Positions 12,451-22,071 of a stretch of DNA of 64,000 bases are shown here, one piece after another; within the stretch, counting starts at the first letter, position 1; each line of letters starts with the position of its first letter. The stretch is from Eucommia ulmoides. Its lineage: Eukaryota; Streptophyta; Magnoliopsida; Garryales; Eucommiaceae. Position numbers and translations under genes: made by a program. Location: assembly GCA_016647705.1 (NCBI GenBank), contig CM028326.1, forward strand, positions 21,343,901 through 21,407,900. The letters run 5' to 3'. Below the pieces are notes generated by a model, which worked only from the letters and a program-made list of their open reading frames with translations, had not been told where the DNA came from and searched no databases.

Positions 12451-13776
12451 ATTAAACTTCACTTGATGACGTGTTACCATTCCCGAAGTTTTGGAGATAC
12501 CTCCAATCGACTCCGGAACCTTCGCTTTTCCATTTTTCCTTTGAACTAGCTGAAAACCACTTATTTTGGCGCTTGTCATATCAGTTGTATATCCAACTGC
12601 TTCATTATCCTTGTCCAAAGAATCACCGTGTTCCGAATGAGAATCCCCAATAGCAACAATGTTTTCTCTCCTCTCATCCGCAAATAGAACTTGGAGAACT
12701 TGAATTCGATTACTTTCCCCATCCTTCGGCAGATTATCATTCTGACCTGAAGCCAATTGGATTGTAACATCCATACCTGCTGAAGGTTTAACGACGACCT
12801 GATCTATAGCCGCCAGAGCTGCTGTTGCATTGATCTGATCTATAACTATCGGATCTGCTGTGGCATTGACCTTGTATGCTGGAAGGGGGACAGAGGGTGA
12901 GGCCCCCTCTTTCTCTGTAACACCAATCTCATGAACAGTGTTCTGATTGACATCAGAAGGATCAGAAATAAGGGCTTGAACAGAAGAAACCTCCTTAGAA
13001 ATCGAAGAGTTCGGAATGGGGATCATGGTCTGTTGGGTTTTCCGTAAAGCCCTGTTATGCCTTTTTCTTGAGCTTTTGGACATTATTTTACCAACATCCA
13101 ATTCATTACCTTTCTCTACTATTTTCGTCAACAATTCCGAATTTTTCCGATGGCATATCTCCAAGGAATGACCCTGAATATTGCAAAAGGAACAAAAGGA
13201 TGGGAGACGTTCGTAAACAACTTCTTGAGAGAATCCATCTTGTTTACCAATCCAAATCTTGGGTGGCAAAGGCTTTGAGAGATCGATCTAAACAAAAACT
13301 CTAGCGGAATTCAATCTCGTCAAGGTTAATGTGGTGGAATCAATAGTAATGACCTTACTAATATTGCTTGCAATAACTTTAAGAATTTCTGGGACAAAAT
13401 AGTTAATTGGAAGTTTTGGAAATTGAATCAAAATTGGAAGAATTGAGGTATCGATTTTCGAATTAAATGTTTTATTCCAACAAAAGTTTTTATAGTAGAA
13501 ACCCTTGATAACGTTTACCTCTCAGGATAGAACCTTGAGCAGGTCTTTATCATCGAGGAACCGAAGCAGAAGTGTTTTTGAATCAATCAGACCCATGGTG
13601 TACTGCTCGGAAAGATTCCAGTTTCTAATCTCCGTCTGAATTTCTTCCAGTGCAGGGCGGCCAAATTGAAATTTGAGAACATCAGCATTATCAAACAAAG
13701 CTTCTGATTGGGTCAACGTTGTTGCTGAGAAAGAGACAGCCGACATCCCATCTTTCGTGTAGGTATGTGAGTCCAC
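12445..13776 (-). pseudogene. LINE ORF1: DUF4283 plus CCHC nucleic-acid-binding protein
   Basis: A single frame with two in-frame stops (TGA at 13522-13524 and TAG near 13288). The N-terminal half fits the DUF4283 domain of plant L1 ORF1 proteins, with an FQFGRP start and an ARVFV segment. It is followed by a zinc knuckle CSFCNIQGHSLEIC (C-x2-C-x4-H-x4-C) and a low-complexity polar C-terminus. Its role would be RNA binding in the LINE ribonucleoprotein. ORF2 starts where ORF1 ends. Confidence 0.85.
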
Positions 13777-14388
13777 CTCGATAGATAGAAAGCAGACCGC
13801 GCTTTGAAGAGTTGTTCCATAGGATCAGATGAATCTTGTATTTCGAGAGGGCTGTGGAAGCACCTTCGATACATAAGACATAGTTGCCGCAAAAGATCCC
13901 TACAAATCGGGATCAACAGCCACAAATCACCACTCACCGCAACAGTAGAGTAGACCAGAAATCAGAACCATTTCACCACAAATCACCTCAATAGCAGAAC
14001 AGACCAGAAATCCAAACCGCAAATCACGATTTTGCAAATACCACTCACCACAAATCACCGCAATCGAAATAGAGGATTCCGACGGTGCTTGATTCGCCAA
14101 TGAAAAAGAGAAATAGTCAAAATTAGAAACCGATCAGTGTCTCCACACTTCGCTGGTGAGATCGCGAAATCGAAATCGTCGAAGAAGCGTCGCCTGTGAG
14201 ATCGCGAAAGGGGCGAATCGAAATCGCCGGAAATGGAGCGTCGCCTGTGATATCGCGAAGGAAGAAATTTCCAGAGGAGAATACGTCGCTAGAGACCGTA
14301 AATGTCACCAGTAGACGGCGAACATGAGGCCGGCCAGACACGCTGCAGTGGCTAGGGACTTATGGCTCTAGGTTTTTTTTTACAGTGA
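13777..14388 (-). other. LINE 5' UTR
   Basis: About 600 bp before ORF1, richer in G+C than the flanks. It holds short imperfect repeats of a GTCGCCTGTGAGATCGCGAA-like motif at about 14150-14260. Its presence up to the target duplication shows the LINE is not 5' truncated. No clear gene is present. Confidence 0.6.
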
Positions 14389-14406
14389 GCGTGCAATACT
14401 TGATTT
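14389..14406. repeat. LINE target-site duplication, right copy
   Basis: Exact repeat of 8260-8277. Confidence 0.95.
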
Positions 14407-14505
14407 AACAGGCTAAAAATGCTCAATATATGTTTTCATCATGATATAATATGTTCGACATGTCCAATATGAGTTTATATCTTATATATATGATTGGTTT
14501 GATCA

Positions 14506-14543
<38 letters not shown>

Positions 14544-14671
14544 AATTTTCATATTTTTATCAATATTTTTAAAATGAAAAAACTTGGTTTTTCATTACGA
14601 ATCTTATTGTCATTATTCATAATATATTATTATATGCTTAATTAAGATATGTTTATGATATATATATATAG
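14407..14671 (+). mobile_element. Copia 3' LTR, second piece
   Basis: AT-rich sequence that joins 8277 once the LINE and one duplication are removed. It contains a (TA)n microsatellite and ends where the foldback element begins. Confidence 0.5.
14511..14541. repeat. (TA)n microsatellite
   Basis: About 15 uninterrupted TA units. Confidence 0.95.
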
Positions 14672-14705
14672 CTTACCACCCCTATCATTTTATACTACAC
14701 CAGAT

Positions 14706-14743
14706 ACCTCCCCTGTCATTTTGCTCAAACATCACTTACATCT
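14706..14743. repeat. Foldback terminal inverted repeat, left
   Basis: Contains TGTCATTTTGCTCAAACA. The reverse complement is at 45606-45643 with three mismatches. Confidence 0.85.
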
Positions 14744-14794
14744 CTTTGGAGAAAATTTTCCTTCAATTATATTTAAAAAAAGAAAATCATTAGC

Positions 14795-14799
14795 ACCCT
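14795..14799. repeat. Athila target-site duplication, left (ACCCT)
   Basis: ACCCT immediately before the LTR start at 14800. The same five bases follow the LTR end at 44905-44909. Confidence 0.95.
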
Positions 14800-14994
14800 T
14801 GATAGGTGTAAAATACCTATCTAATTCTAAACCAAATTTGTTAGTTTTTGAGTATTTTATTGAAGTTTGAATATCTTTTTAGCTGCTTTTATTAGTCAGG
14901 AATAGGGATGTAAATAATCGGCGAACTGAGCGAATTGGTGGAGAAAAGGGTAGCCAAAAAGATGAAAAAAAGAGGTTTCAAAGAACAGCGCAAT

Positions 14995-15435
14995 TTCGCC
15001 TGGGAGAAGTTTCCACCGCCTAGGCGGAAATTCATCAGAACTTTGCGAATGCGGAAAAGTTGAAATCTGCCTAGGCGAAGTTTCCACCGCCTAGGCCAAA
15101 ATCCTTTAGAAGGTTGCAACGGCTGAAGTATTGAAGTTCGCCTAGGTGAAGTTTCCACTACCTAGGCGGAATTCCGTCAGAACGCTGGAAGTGCTAAACT
15201 ACTGGAAGAGCTGAACTGCTGTAAATCTTCCTAGGCGGAATTTCGTTAGAACGCTGGATGTGCTGAACTGCTGTAAATTTGCATAGGCGAAGTTTCTACT
15301 GCCTAGGAAGAATTCCGTCAGAAAGAAAGAAGATGAAGTTAGTCCTCCGCCTAGGCGAAGAAACCATCGCCTAGGTGGAATTCTAACTGACTTAAACTCC
15401 GCTTAGGCGAAGATTCTACCGCCTAGAAGGAATTC
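14995..15435 (+). repeat. Array of CGCCTAGGCG palindromes in the Athila 5' LTR
   Basis: About a dozen copies of a self-complementary core, the best being CCGCCTAGGCGG at 15016-15027. They mostly come in pairs separated by AAGTTTCCA-like spacers, with AATTCCGTCAGAA-like sequence between pairs. The array ends about 50 bp before the TATA box. Confidence 0.9.
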
Positions 15436-15483
15436 CCAAAACAGCAGAAAATATCTGTTTAGATATTTTTGAACCCCTGGGCC

Positions 15484-15491
15484 TATTTATA
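15484..15491 (+). promoter_or_regulatory. TATA box of the Athila 5' LTR
   Basis: TATTTATA in the context GGCCTATTTATACCCC. The 3' LTR equivalent (41003-41010) reads TATTTACA. The distance to the palindrome array suggests this is the genomic RNA promoter. Confidence 0.65.
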
Positions 15492-15958
15492 CCCCTTTCT
15501 CACATCTGAAATCAGTTGTTGAAGAACCCTAACCCAAGTTGAGATCTATTAAGCTATATTTTGAAGATTAAGGAGGAGATTCATCATTCGGACAAAGAGG
15601 AATCACTTGCGGATCGATCATTAGCGACAGTGAACCGTTTCACTTTCAGATTTGATTATTTCTCTCTTGTTTATTATCTTTGTAATCACTTTTTCATATC
15701 TAAGAATGTTGAATCCCTCATATTTTGTATGATATATGGCTAAGATCTTATAGTATTAGTTAAATGTTACTTAGGTGTAGTTGAAATCATGTAATTGTTA
15801 AGTTGAATAAATTAATGTTACTTTAATGTGTTGTTTATCTAAATCCGATTGTGTTTACCATTTTTCTTGATATTATGCTTGTATTGATAAACCGAGAATA
15901 CAGGGTTTGACACTCGGGAGAGGTAACCCTGGATTCAGACTAGGATAAATATAACGTG

Positions 15959-15991
15959 ACGTTCTAACGATCCGGGAGGGCGTTAGAACGT
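15959..15991 (+). other. Conserved stem-loop in the Athila 5' LTR
   Basis: ACGTTCTAACG (15959-15969) and CGTTAGAACGT (15981-15991) form a perfect 11-bp stem around an 11-nt purine-rich loop. The same place in other Athila-type LTRs of the window also pairs. It is in the transcribed leader. Confidence 0.75.
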
Positions 15992-16465
15992 ATGCAATCC
16001 ATGACGTTGGCTAAAGACTCACGATACCTAGGGTCATAAAGGCATTGAAAGGGACTTCTTCGTGGACACGAAGTCGTGTAATCCCCCGCCTTACACTTGG
16101 GAGAGGTAGCGGAGGAGTTATCGATACAGAGATTGTCGAAATAGATAGAAAATCATTATAGCTAACTTAATGACGTCGATTATGCATTATGTGAAAGAAA
16201 TTAATACCTAAGTAATTAGTGTAATTAGAACTAACCTCATAGTTGTCGTTTATCTTAGTCTATTAAATAGAAAACAAACAAAATTTGATTAGTCGAGATA
16301 ATATGAAACTATTTAAATCGCAATACTCAACTGAATTACACGTCATTCCCAGTGGAACGATATCCGATCTTACAAGATCCATTATATTAAAACTAGACCT
16401 CGTATACTTGCGAGTAGTCAATACCGCGAGGACGATGGTTGTGAATCCTCGCGCGTACAAGTTTT

Positions 16466-16482
16466 TGGCGCCGTTGTCGGGG
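16466..16482 (+). other. Primer-binding site, Asp-tRNA type
   Basis: TGGCGCCGTTGTCGGGG lies six bases after the LTR and is complementary, apart from one base, to the 3' end of plant tRNA-Asp. This is the usual primer of Athila elements. Confidence 0.9.
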
Positions 16483-16609
16483 AATTGGCAACGTGTTTTT
16501 CAATTAAGTTGATATTGCGATCAAGTAATTGAATGTTAATCACGATAATTCTTTTGCTTTTAAATTTCATTCAATTCATTTATTTATTTGATTTATCTAT
16601 TTGATTTAA

Positions 16610-17745
16610 GTAGTGCATACGGCGTAGTCAACGTATTGCTAAACAGAAAAAGGAAAAAGATACTGCTATAGCCGGGGGATGTGAAAATATTACACAACCA
16701 CCAAAGCCGCACACACTTCAGCCTCCGGAGCAGGAGAGGCCACAACGAGTCCTTAGGGACTATTATCGGCCACTTATGTTGGATAACTATTCAGGGATCC
16801 AGAGGCAGCTGATCCAGGCAAATAACTTCGAATAAAGCCCACCTTAATTAGTATGGTTCAGCAAAACCAGTATGGCGGGAATCTTTACGAAGACCCCAAC
16901 GTTCACTTGGCAATCTTTCTTGAGATCTACGACACTGTCAAGATAAATAGAGTTGCTGAAGATGTCATAAGGTTGAGGTTATTTCTATTTTCTTTATTAG
17001 ATAGAGCAAGGGGTTGGTTTCAGTCGATTCAACAGGGGAGCATTAATACTTGGGAGGACCTTGCACAAAGGTTCCTTACTAAGTTCTTTCCACCTTCGAA
17101 GACTTCTCAACTTCGAGGTGAGATTGCGCAGTTTTGCCAGAGAGACTTTGAGCCATTGTTTGAGGCATGGGAGAGATTCAAGGACCTATTGAGAAGGTGC
17201 CCTCAATACGGGTATTAAGATTGGTTTCAAACCCAATTATTTTACAACGGGTTGGATGGCCAGACTAGAACGATAGTTGATGCAGCCTCAGGGGGATCGT
17301 TGTTGTCCAAAACCCCTACCGAAGCTAATGCATTATTGGAATAAATGGCGGCTAACAATTATCAATGGCCGAATAAGAGGAATACGAGAAGATGGGCCTC
17401 TTCTATCCAAGAATCTGACCATATTGCAACGTTATCGGCCCAAGTGTCCAAGCTCTTGGATCAATTGGCCGCCATGTCTACAAAAAGAGCTTTGTCGAGT
17501 CAAGGGGATGAGATAGCAGCAAGTTGTTCTCAATCCAGAATGGATAACGAGTTCGAGGAATTCCATTTTCTAAACAATCGTGCCTACACTTTCAGGCCTG
17601 CTACCAACATTCTGACTCATTACAATCCCGGACTTCGTAACCGTGAGAACTTCTCATATGCGAACAATGAGAACACCTTGCGGCCACCTCCGGGTTATGG
17701 AAATCAAGCTTCGGGATATCCTATGCAATCCAATCGTCAAATGAA
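16610..17745 (+). pseudogene. Athila gag, 5' portion
   Basis: The N-terminal part at about 16610-16833 shows VLRDYY and QANNFE. A single-base frameshift near 16833 leads into 16853-17218, which carries the retrotransposon gag core (RLRLFLFSLLDRARGWF, then FEAWERFKDLLRRCP). In-frame TAA stops are at 17216 and 17342. The frame continues from 17345 until it is cut by the Ogre-like element at 17746. Gag would form the capsid of the virus-like particle. The rest of gag is at 31942. Confidence 0.9.
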
Positions 17746-17750
17746 ACAAC
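17746..17750. repeat. Ogre-like element target-site duplication, left (ACAAC)
   Basis: ACAAC directly before the LTR. The second copy is at 31937-31941. Confidence 0.95.
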
Positions 17751-18186
17751 TGAACGCGCCCCGATTTTCCAGAGAAAATAAAAAAATATAGATATATGCT
17801 TTATATATGCTTGGCGCTGGTAAAATGAGAAGGGTTTTTAAAAACGTCGATTTGCTCATTAAAATATACTTAAGCCTGTTTTAGAAAAAGGAGTCGCCAC
17901 CTAACATTGGTTTTAAATGATGTGTTAGGTCACCATATTTTTCTTTTTTGAAAACAATTTAAAAAAATGGCTTAAGTAAAAATTTGACTCCTAAAATAAC
18001 ATGGTCTGATCAGAGATTCGTTTAAAGAGTTCGGGGGTCAGTTACACTCGGGGAAGGTGTCAAGCACCCCAAGACGCCCGTCCAAAGACGGTACCTTATC
18101 CGATTAAGTCCAATTAAAATTTAAATCTGAATGTTTTTATTTTATTTTGAAATCCTCCTCATATACACATATACACATACACACAC

Positions 18187-19250
18187 ATTGAGGGAAGTGA
18201 TCTCCCTTCTAAACCTAGACCGTTCTGATGGAAGGCTGGGAATTTTCCACCTCATCTTGTTAACACATTATATTTAACACAAGTTAAAGAAACACACACA
18301 CGCACACACTCACACATTGAGGGGAATAATTCCCTTCTAAATTTAAACCGTTCAAATGGAAGGTTGAGAATTTTCCATCTCATATTGTTAGCATATTATA
18401 TTTAATACGAGTTAAAGAAACACACGCTCACACACGCACGCACACATCGAGGGGAGTAATTCCCTTCTAAATTTAAACCGTTCAAATGGAAGGTTGGGAA
18501 TTTTCCACCTCGTATTGTTAGCACATTATATTTAATATGAGTTAAAAAAAACGCACGCACCCACACGCACGCACACATTGAGAAGAATAATTTCTCTTCT
18601 AAATTTAAACCGTTCAAATGGAAGGTTGGGAATTTTTCACCTCGTATCGTTAGCACATTATATTTAATACAAATTAAATAAAACACCCGCACACACGCAT
18701 CGAGGGGAATAATTCCCTTCTAAATTTAAACCGTTCAAATTGAAGGTTGGGAATTTTCCACCTCGTATTGTTAGCACATTATATTTAATACAAATTAAAT
18801 AAAACACCCGCACATACGCATCGAGGGGAGTAATTCCCTTCTAAATTTAGACCGTTCAAATTGAAGGTTGGGAATTTTCCACCTCGTATTGTTAGCACAT
18901 TATATTTAATACAAATTAAATAAAACACCCGCACACACGCATCGATAGGAGTAATTCCCTTCTAAATTTAGACCGTTCAAATTGAAGGTTGGGAATTTTC
19001 CACCTCGTATTGTTAGCACATTATATTTAATACAAATTAAATAAAACACCCGCACACACGTATTGAGGGGAGTAATTCCCTTCTAAATTTAAACCGTTCA
19101 AATTGAAGGTTGGGAATTTTCCACCTCGTATTGTTAGTACATTATATTTAACACAAATTAAATAAAACACCCGCACACACGCATCGAGGGGAGTAATTTC
19201 CTTCTAAATTTAAACCGTTCAAATTGAAGGTTGGGAATTTTTCGCCTCGT
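18187..19250. repeat. LTR minisatellite, nine units of about 121-129 bp
   Basis: Each unit has a CACA-rich start, TCGAGGGGAGTAATTCCC, a conserved ACCGTTCAAATTGAAGGTT block and CCACCTCGTATTGTTAGCA. The right LTR has eight units. It lies downstream of the TATA box on the minus strand, so it would be transcribed as leader and as 3' end. Confidence 0.9.
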
Positions 19251-19593
19251 TTTACTTACTCAAAAAATAAAAAATAAAAATAAAAGAAAAAGAAAAAGAA
19301 AATAAAAAGTAATAAATAAATAAATAATAAAGGAAGAGAAAAAAAAAATCTAATTTACAAAAAAAAAAAAATTAGTATAATAACAACTTATTTAAAAATA
19401 AGAGTAAGATTTACAACAGATGAAAATTTACCGCCTTCTTAGAGATTTTTCTTCTTCAAAATTACAATAAAATGAAAATAATATTATTTTCTTCAAAATT
19501 TCTCTCCAGATTTCACCTCTCCCTTACAAAAATTCATCTCCAAAAAAAATCTTCCCAAAAATCCCTCCTCTCTTGTGTTGTGAGTCTTCATTC

Positions 19594-19603
19594 CTATTTA
19601 TAG
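19594..19603 (-). promoter_or_regulatory. TATA box of the Ogre-like 3' LTR
   Basis: CTATAAATAG on the minus strand inside the palindrome-like TTCATTCCTATAAATAGGAA. The same box is at 31401-31410 in the 5' LTR, where it would drive the genomic RNA. Confidence 0.7.
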
Positions 19604-19670
19604 GAATGAAGGCCTGAAACTCGCCCAAACGACGTACGAAAAAAGGTAAGGAAAAAGTAGAAAAAGGGGG

Positions 19671-19843
19671 TGGGTGCACCGAAATTTGGTGCACCCACCC
19701 CCTTTTGGGTGCACCAAAACTTGGTGCACCCAAAAGGGGTTTTCTACCCCCTTTGCTGGCCGCATGTACGGCTAGCTTTAAGCTGGCTGCACATGCGGCC
19801 AGCTGGTCGCACGTGCGACCAGTTTTTGGTCGCACGTGCGACC
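19671..19843. repeat. Palindrome cluster in the U3 of the Ogre-like 3' LTR
   Basis: GGTGCACC occurs four times in two inverted pairs (19671-19736), followed by a GCCGCATGTACGGC / GCACATGCGGCCAGC pair. The perfect 16-bp palindrome GGTCGCACGTGCGACC is at 19805-19820 and again at 19828-19843. CACGTG at its centre is a G-box core. The right LTR has this last palindrome once (31621-31636). Confidence 0.85.
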
Positions 19844-20142
19844 TTTGTACACCCCCCATCCCCGTTCGGTCCAGGCCTCTCTCGTTCTCGTCTGTTTCTT
19901 GTCCATTTTGTTCCGAATTAATGCGTTTTTATTCCACTTCGAAAAATCTACAAAACAAAATAAAAATAAATAAATCAATTACTAATATTTAATTTACTTA
20001 AGAGATTAATAAAACTTAATTTAGCAGTATTAAACCACACAAATACGGTACAATCAAAACAAAATAAATAGGAAAATAAAATAAAGGTAACTATAAAATA
20101 AAGTATAATTTCTTGCGAGGCGGTCAAAATGCCGTGTCTACA

Positions 20143-20158
20143 GCTGCCCCTCTTTGTC
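20143..20158 (-). other. PPT of the Ogre-like element
   Basis: On the minus strand GACAAAGAGGGGCAGC ends exactly at the 3' LTR start. Confidence 0.85.
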
Positions 20159-20244
20159 ATGCAAGTTCCACTTGCTTGGCAAAGATAAAAGACCACGTCA
20201 TTTTGATCGTCCTATTTTTTATTTTTTTTAGTGTATTTTTCAAT

Positions 20245-20945
20245 AGTAGAACAAATAAAGTAAAATGACTCATGACGATACTCATGACAAACAAGTGTAC
20301 GTTTAGAGTAATAAAAGAAGATTCACGACGAACAAGTGTCCGTTTAGAGAAATAAAAGAATGATTCATGACGATGTTCATGACAAACAAATGTCCGTTTA
20401 GAAGATCATTTAGAGTGGCAAAAATTAACTCGTGATGATACTCATGACGAACCAGTGTCTGTTAAGGTGATCGTTTAGAGTAATAAAATGATTCATAACG
20501 GTACTCATGGCGAACACGTGTCCGTTTAGAGGATCGTTTAGAGTAAAAAAATGACTCCTGACGATACTCACGGCGAACAAGTGTCTGTTTAGAGGATCGT
20601 TTAGAGTAATAAAAAAAATTAACTCGTGATGATACTCATGACGAACAAGTGTCTGTTTAGAGGATCGTTTAGAGTAATAAAATAATTCATGACGGTACTC
20701 ATGACGAACATGTGTCCGTTTAGAGAATCGTTTAGAATAATAAAATGACGACTCATGACGATACTCATGACGAACAAGTGTCTGTTTAAAGGATCGTTTA
20801 GAGTAATAAAAAAATGACTCCTGACGATACTCACGGCGAACAAGTGTCTGTTTAGAGGATCGTTTAGAGTAATAAAATAGTTCATGACGGTACTCATGAC
20901 GGACAAGTGTCTGTTTAGAGGATTGTTTAGAGTAATAAAAATTAT
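20245..20945. repeat. 3' UTR tandem repeat, about 12 units of about 62-68 bp
   Basis: Units share GATACTCATGACGAACAAG, then TGTCTGTTTAGAGGATCGTT and TAGAGTAATAAAA. Variants GATGATACTC, GGTACTC and CCTGACGATACTCACGG recur in order, giving a partial three-unit higher-order pattern. Long minus-strand frames across it are a by-product of units with lengths near multiples of three. Tat/Ogre elements commonly have such repeats here. Confidence 0.9.
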
Positions 20946-22071
20946 TCATGCCCCAGCCCTCTTGGCCAGGGGCCTAAAGAAAGTTCAAGAGTATAAAATA
21001 TGCCCCAATTTATGACTGAGCCAGAATGAGAGAGCAAAGACATAAATGTGCCCCAGTCGAACTCTTAGATGACCGAACATTTATAGATTACCTGCGTACC
21101 TTAGTATTATGCCGAGGATCAAGTTTAGCGTTGTTCCCTTTTCGCCCTTTTCAAGGCAAAACGCATACCTGGACGCTCATTTAGAGCTTCTGAACTTTCA
21201 CCAATAAAAGTTTCTAATTTGAGCCGGAAGGTAAGAAGTCTTTGTGATAGAGAAATCCATGCTTCCATGCCCTTTGAAATCCCTGTAATTGGGCAAAAAA
21301 AACACATGCAACACGAAAATTTAATTTGAAAAACTTGTCACCCTTGACGACTCACAATTCCGTTCCCCCCTTTTCCATCGCAATCCCTTATTTGATGGCG
21401 CTTGACTTTCTCGGGATAGTATCGGGAGATTTTTCCGTCTCGTCCTTCCGTCAATCTTAGAGATGTACTTTCTGGAGGTTTTCTCCGGGTTGTTGGCGGG
21501 GTTTGGTTTTTAGACAACATCCCTATCAGCCTTTATTTCTCTGCACCCGCCGATTCTCACTTTCTCCTTTCTATTAGGCATTCTCAGTGCTTAGGAGAAT
21601 CACATACTCCTGTTTACTTTGTATTTTTTAAATCCTGCAAAACTGATTTAACCAAATATGGGAAAAATGTGTAAAACCTTACCCCAAACAGGTATTTTTA
21701 TCACCAGATATGTTGACTGCGAGATTTCAAGCCGGATTGTCTGACAAGTATGATTTCAATGCAAATTTAAGCCATATTCGATGTTTCTTTTCACAGATTC
21801 CAACTCGTGCTCAAATCCATCAAGTTCCGAACACAAAAAAGTCTTACGGTCAATGAAAGTCAACCGTAGTGGAAATTCCAAAAATGTCCCTAGGAGTGAT
21901 CTAACTGTTCTTCCCTTTTTTTTTTTTTTTTTTGCGACACGGTCTCTACATTTTTCTCATAGCGCTCTTTCGAGTTTTCACCATGTTCGAGCCGTATTTT
22001 TTTTTTTTTTTTTTTGAAGCAACAGATAATCACAAATTGAAATAAACTTACTTAGAAAATAAGGACATTTA
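20946..22071 (-). other. Remaining 3' UTR of the Ogre-like element
   Basis: No gene recognised. It holds a GC-rich hairpin CCCTCTTGGCCAGGG near 20957, and T-runs of 18 (21916-21933) and 19 bases (21997-22015), which are A-runs on the element's sense strand. Confidence 0.6.

Larger units (their letters stand above)
8278..14388 (-). mobile_element. Full-length L1-type LINE
   Basis: 6.1 kb on the minus strand between perfect 18-bp duplications. The poly(A) tail is the T-run at 8275-8290 on the plus strand. The order is 5' UTR, ORF1 (DUF4283 plus zinc knuckle), then ORF2 with endonuclease, RT, zf-RVT and RNase H. Both ORFs are broken. It sits in the Copia 3' LTR. Confidence 0.95.
14672..14799. 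mobile_element. Foldback element, left end
   Basis: The segment at 14706-14743 is an inverted match, 35 of 38 bases, to 45606-45643. This left end is separated from the rest of the element (44910-45655) by the Athila insertion. Removing Athila gives an element of roughly 870 bp with long inverted arms. The exact outer border is uncertain because both flanks are TA-rich. Confidence 0.7.
14800..16459 (+). mobile_element. Athila 5' LTR
   Basis: 1660 bp, TGATAGGTG to GCGCGTACA. From left to right: a palindrome array (14995-15435), a TATA box (15484-15491), a leader with a small unassigned frame at 15561-15743, and a conserved motif and stem-loop block (15910-16107). The small frame recurs in the 3' LTR at 41080 but has no recognisable domain. 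Confidence 0.95.
17751..20142 (-). mobile_element. 3' LTR of the Ogre-like element
   Basis: 2392 bp. Read on the minus strand it starts TGTAGACACGGC and ends GGGGCGCGTTCA. It contains U3 palindromes (19671-19843), a TATA box (19594-19603) and a nine-unit minisatellite (about 18187-19250). Confidence 0.95.

Noticed and set aside
15561-15743. 60-codon frame conserved in both Athila LTRs (also 41080-41262)
   Set aside because: Conservation follows from LTR identity at insertion. There is no domain and no equivalent in family A LTRs. Kept only as a remark in the LTR entry.
16466-16482. tRNA gene fragment
   Set aside because: The 17-base match to tRNA-Asp is the primer-binding site; no cloverleaf surrounds it.
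18187-19250. Regularly spaced repeats that could suggest a CRISPR array
   Set aside because: Units are 121-129 bp with nearly identical sequence throughout, no unique spacers, and they are part of an LTR in a plant genome.
20425-20949. 174-codon minus-strand frame with a repeated YYSKRSSKQTLVRHEYRHE unit
   Set aside because: It is the translation of a tandem DNA repeat in the 3' UTR, and overlapping frames exist in other phases. No independent sign of coding.
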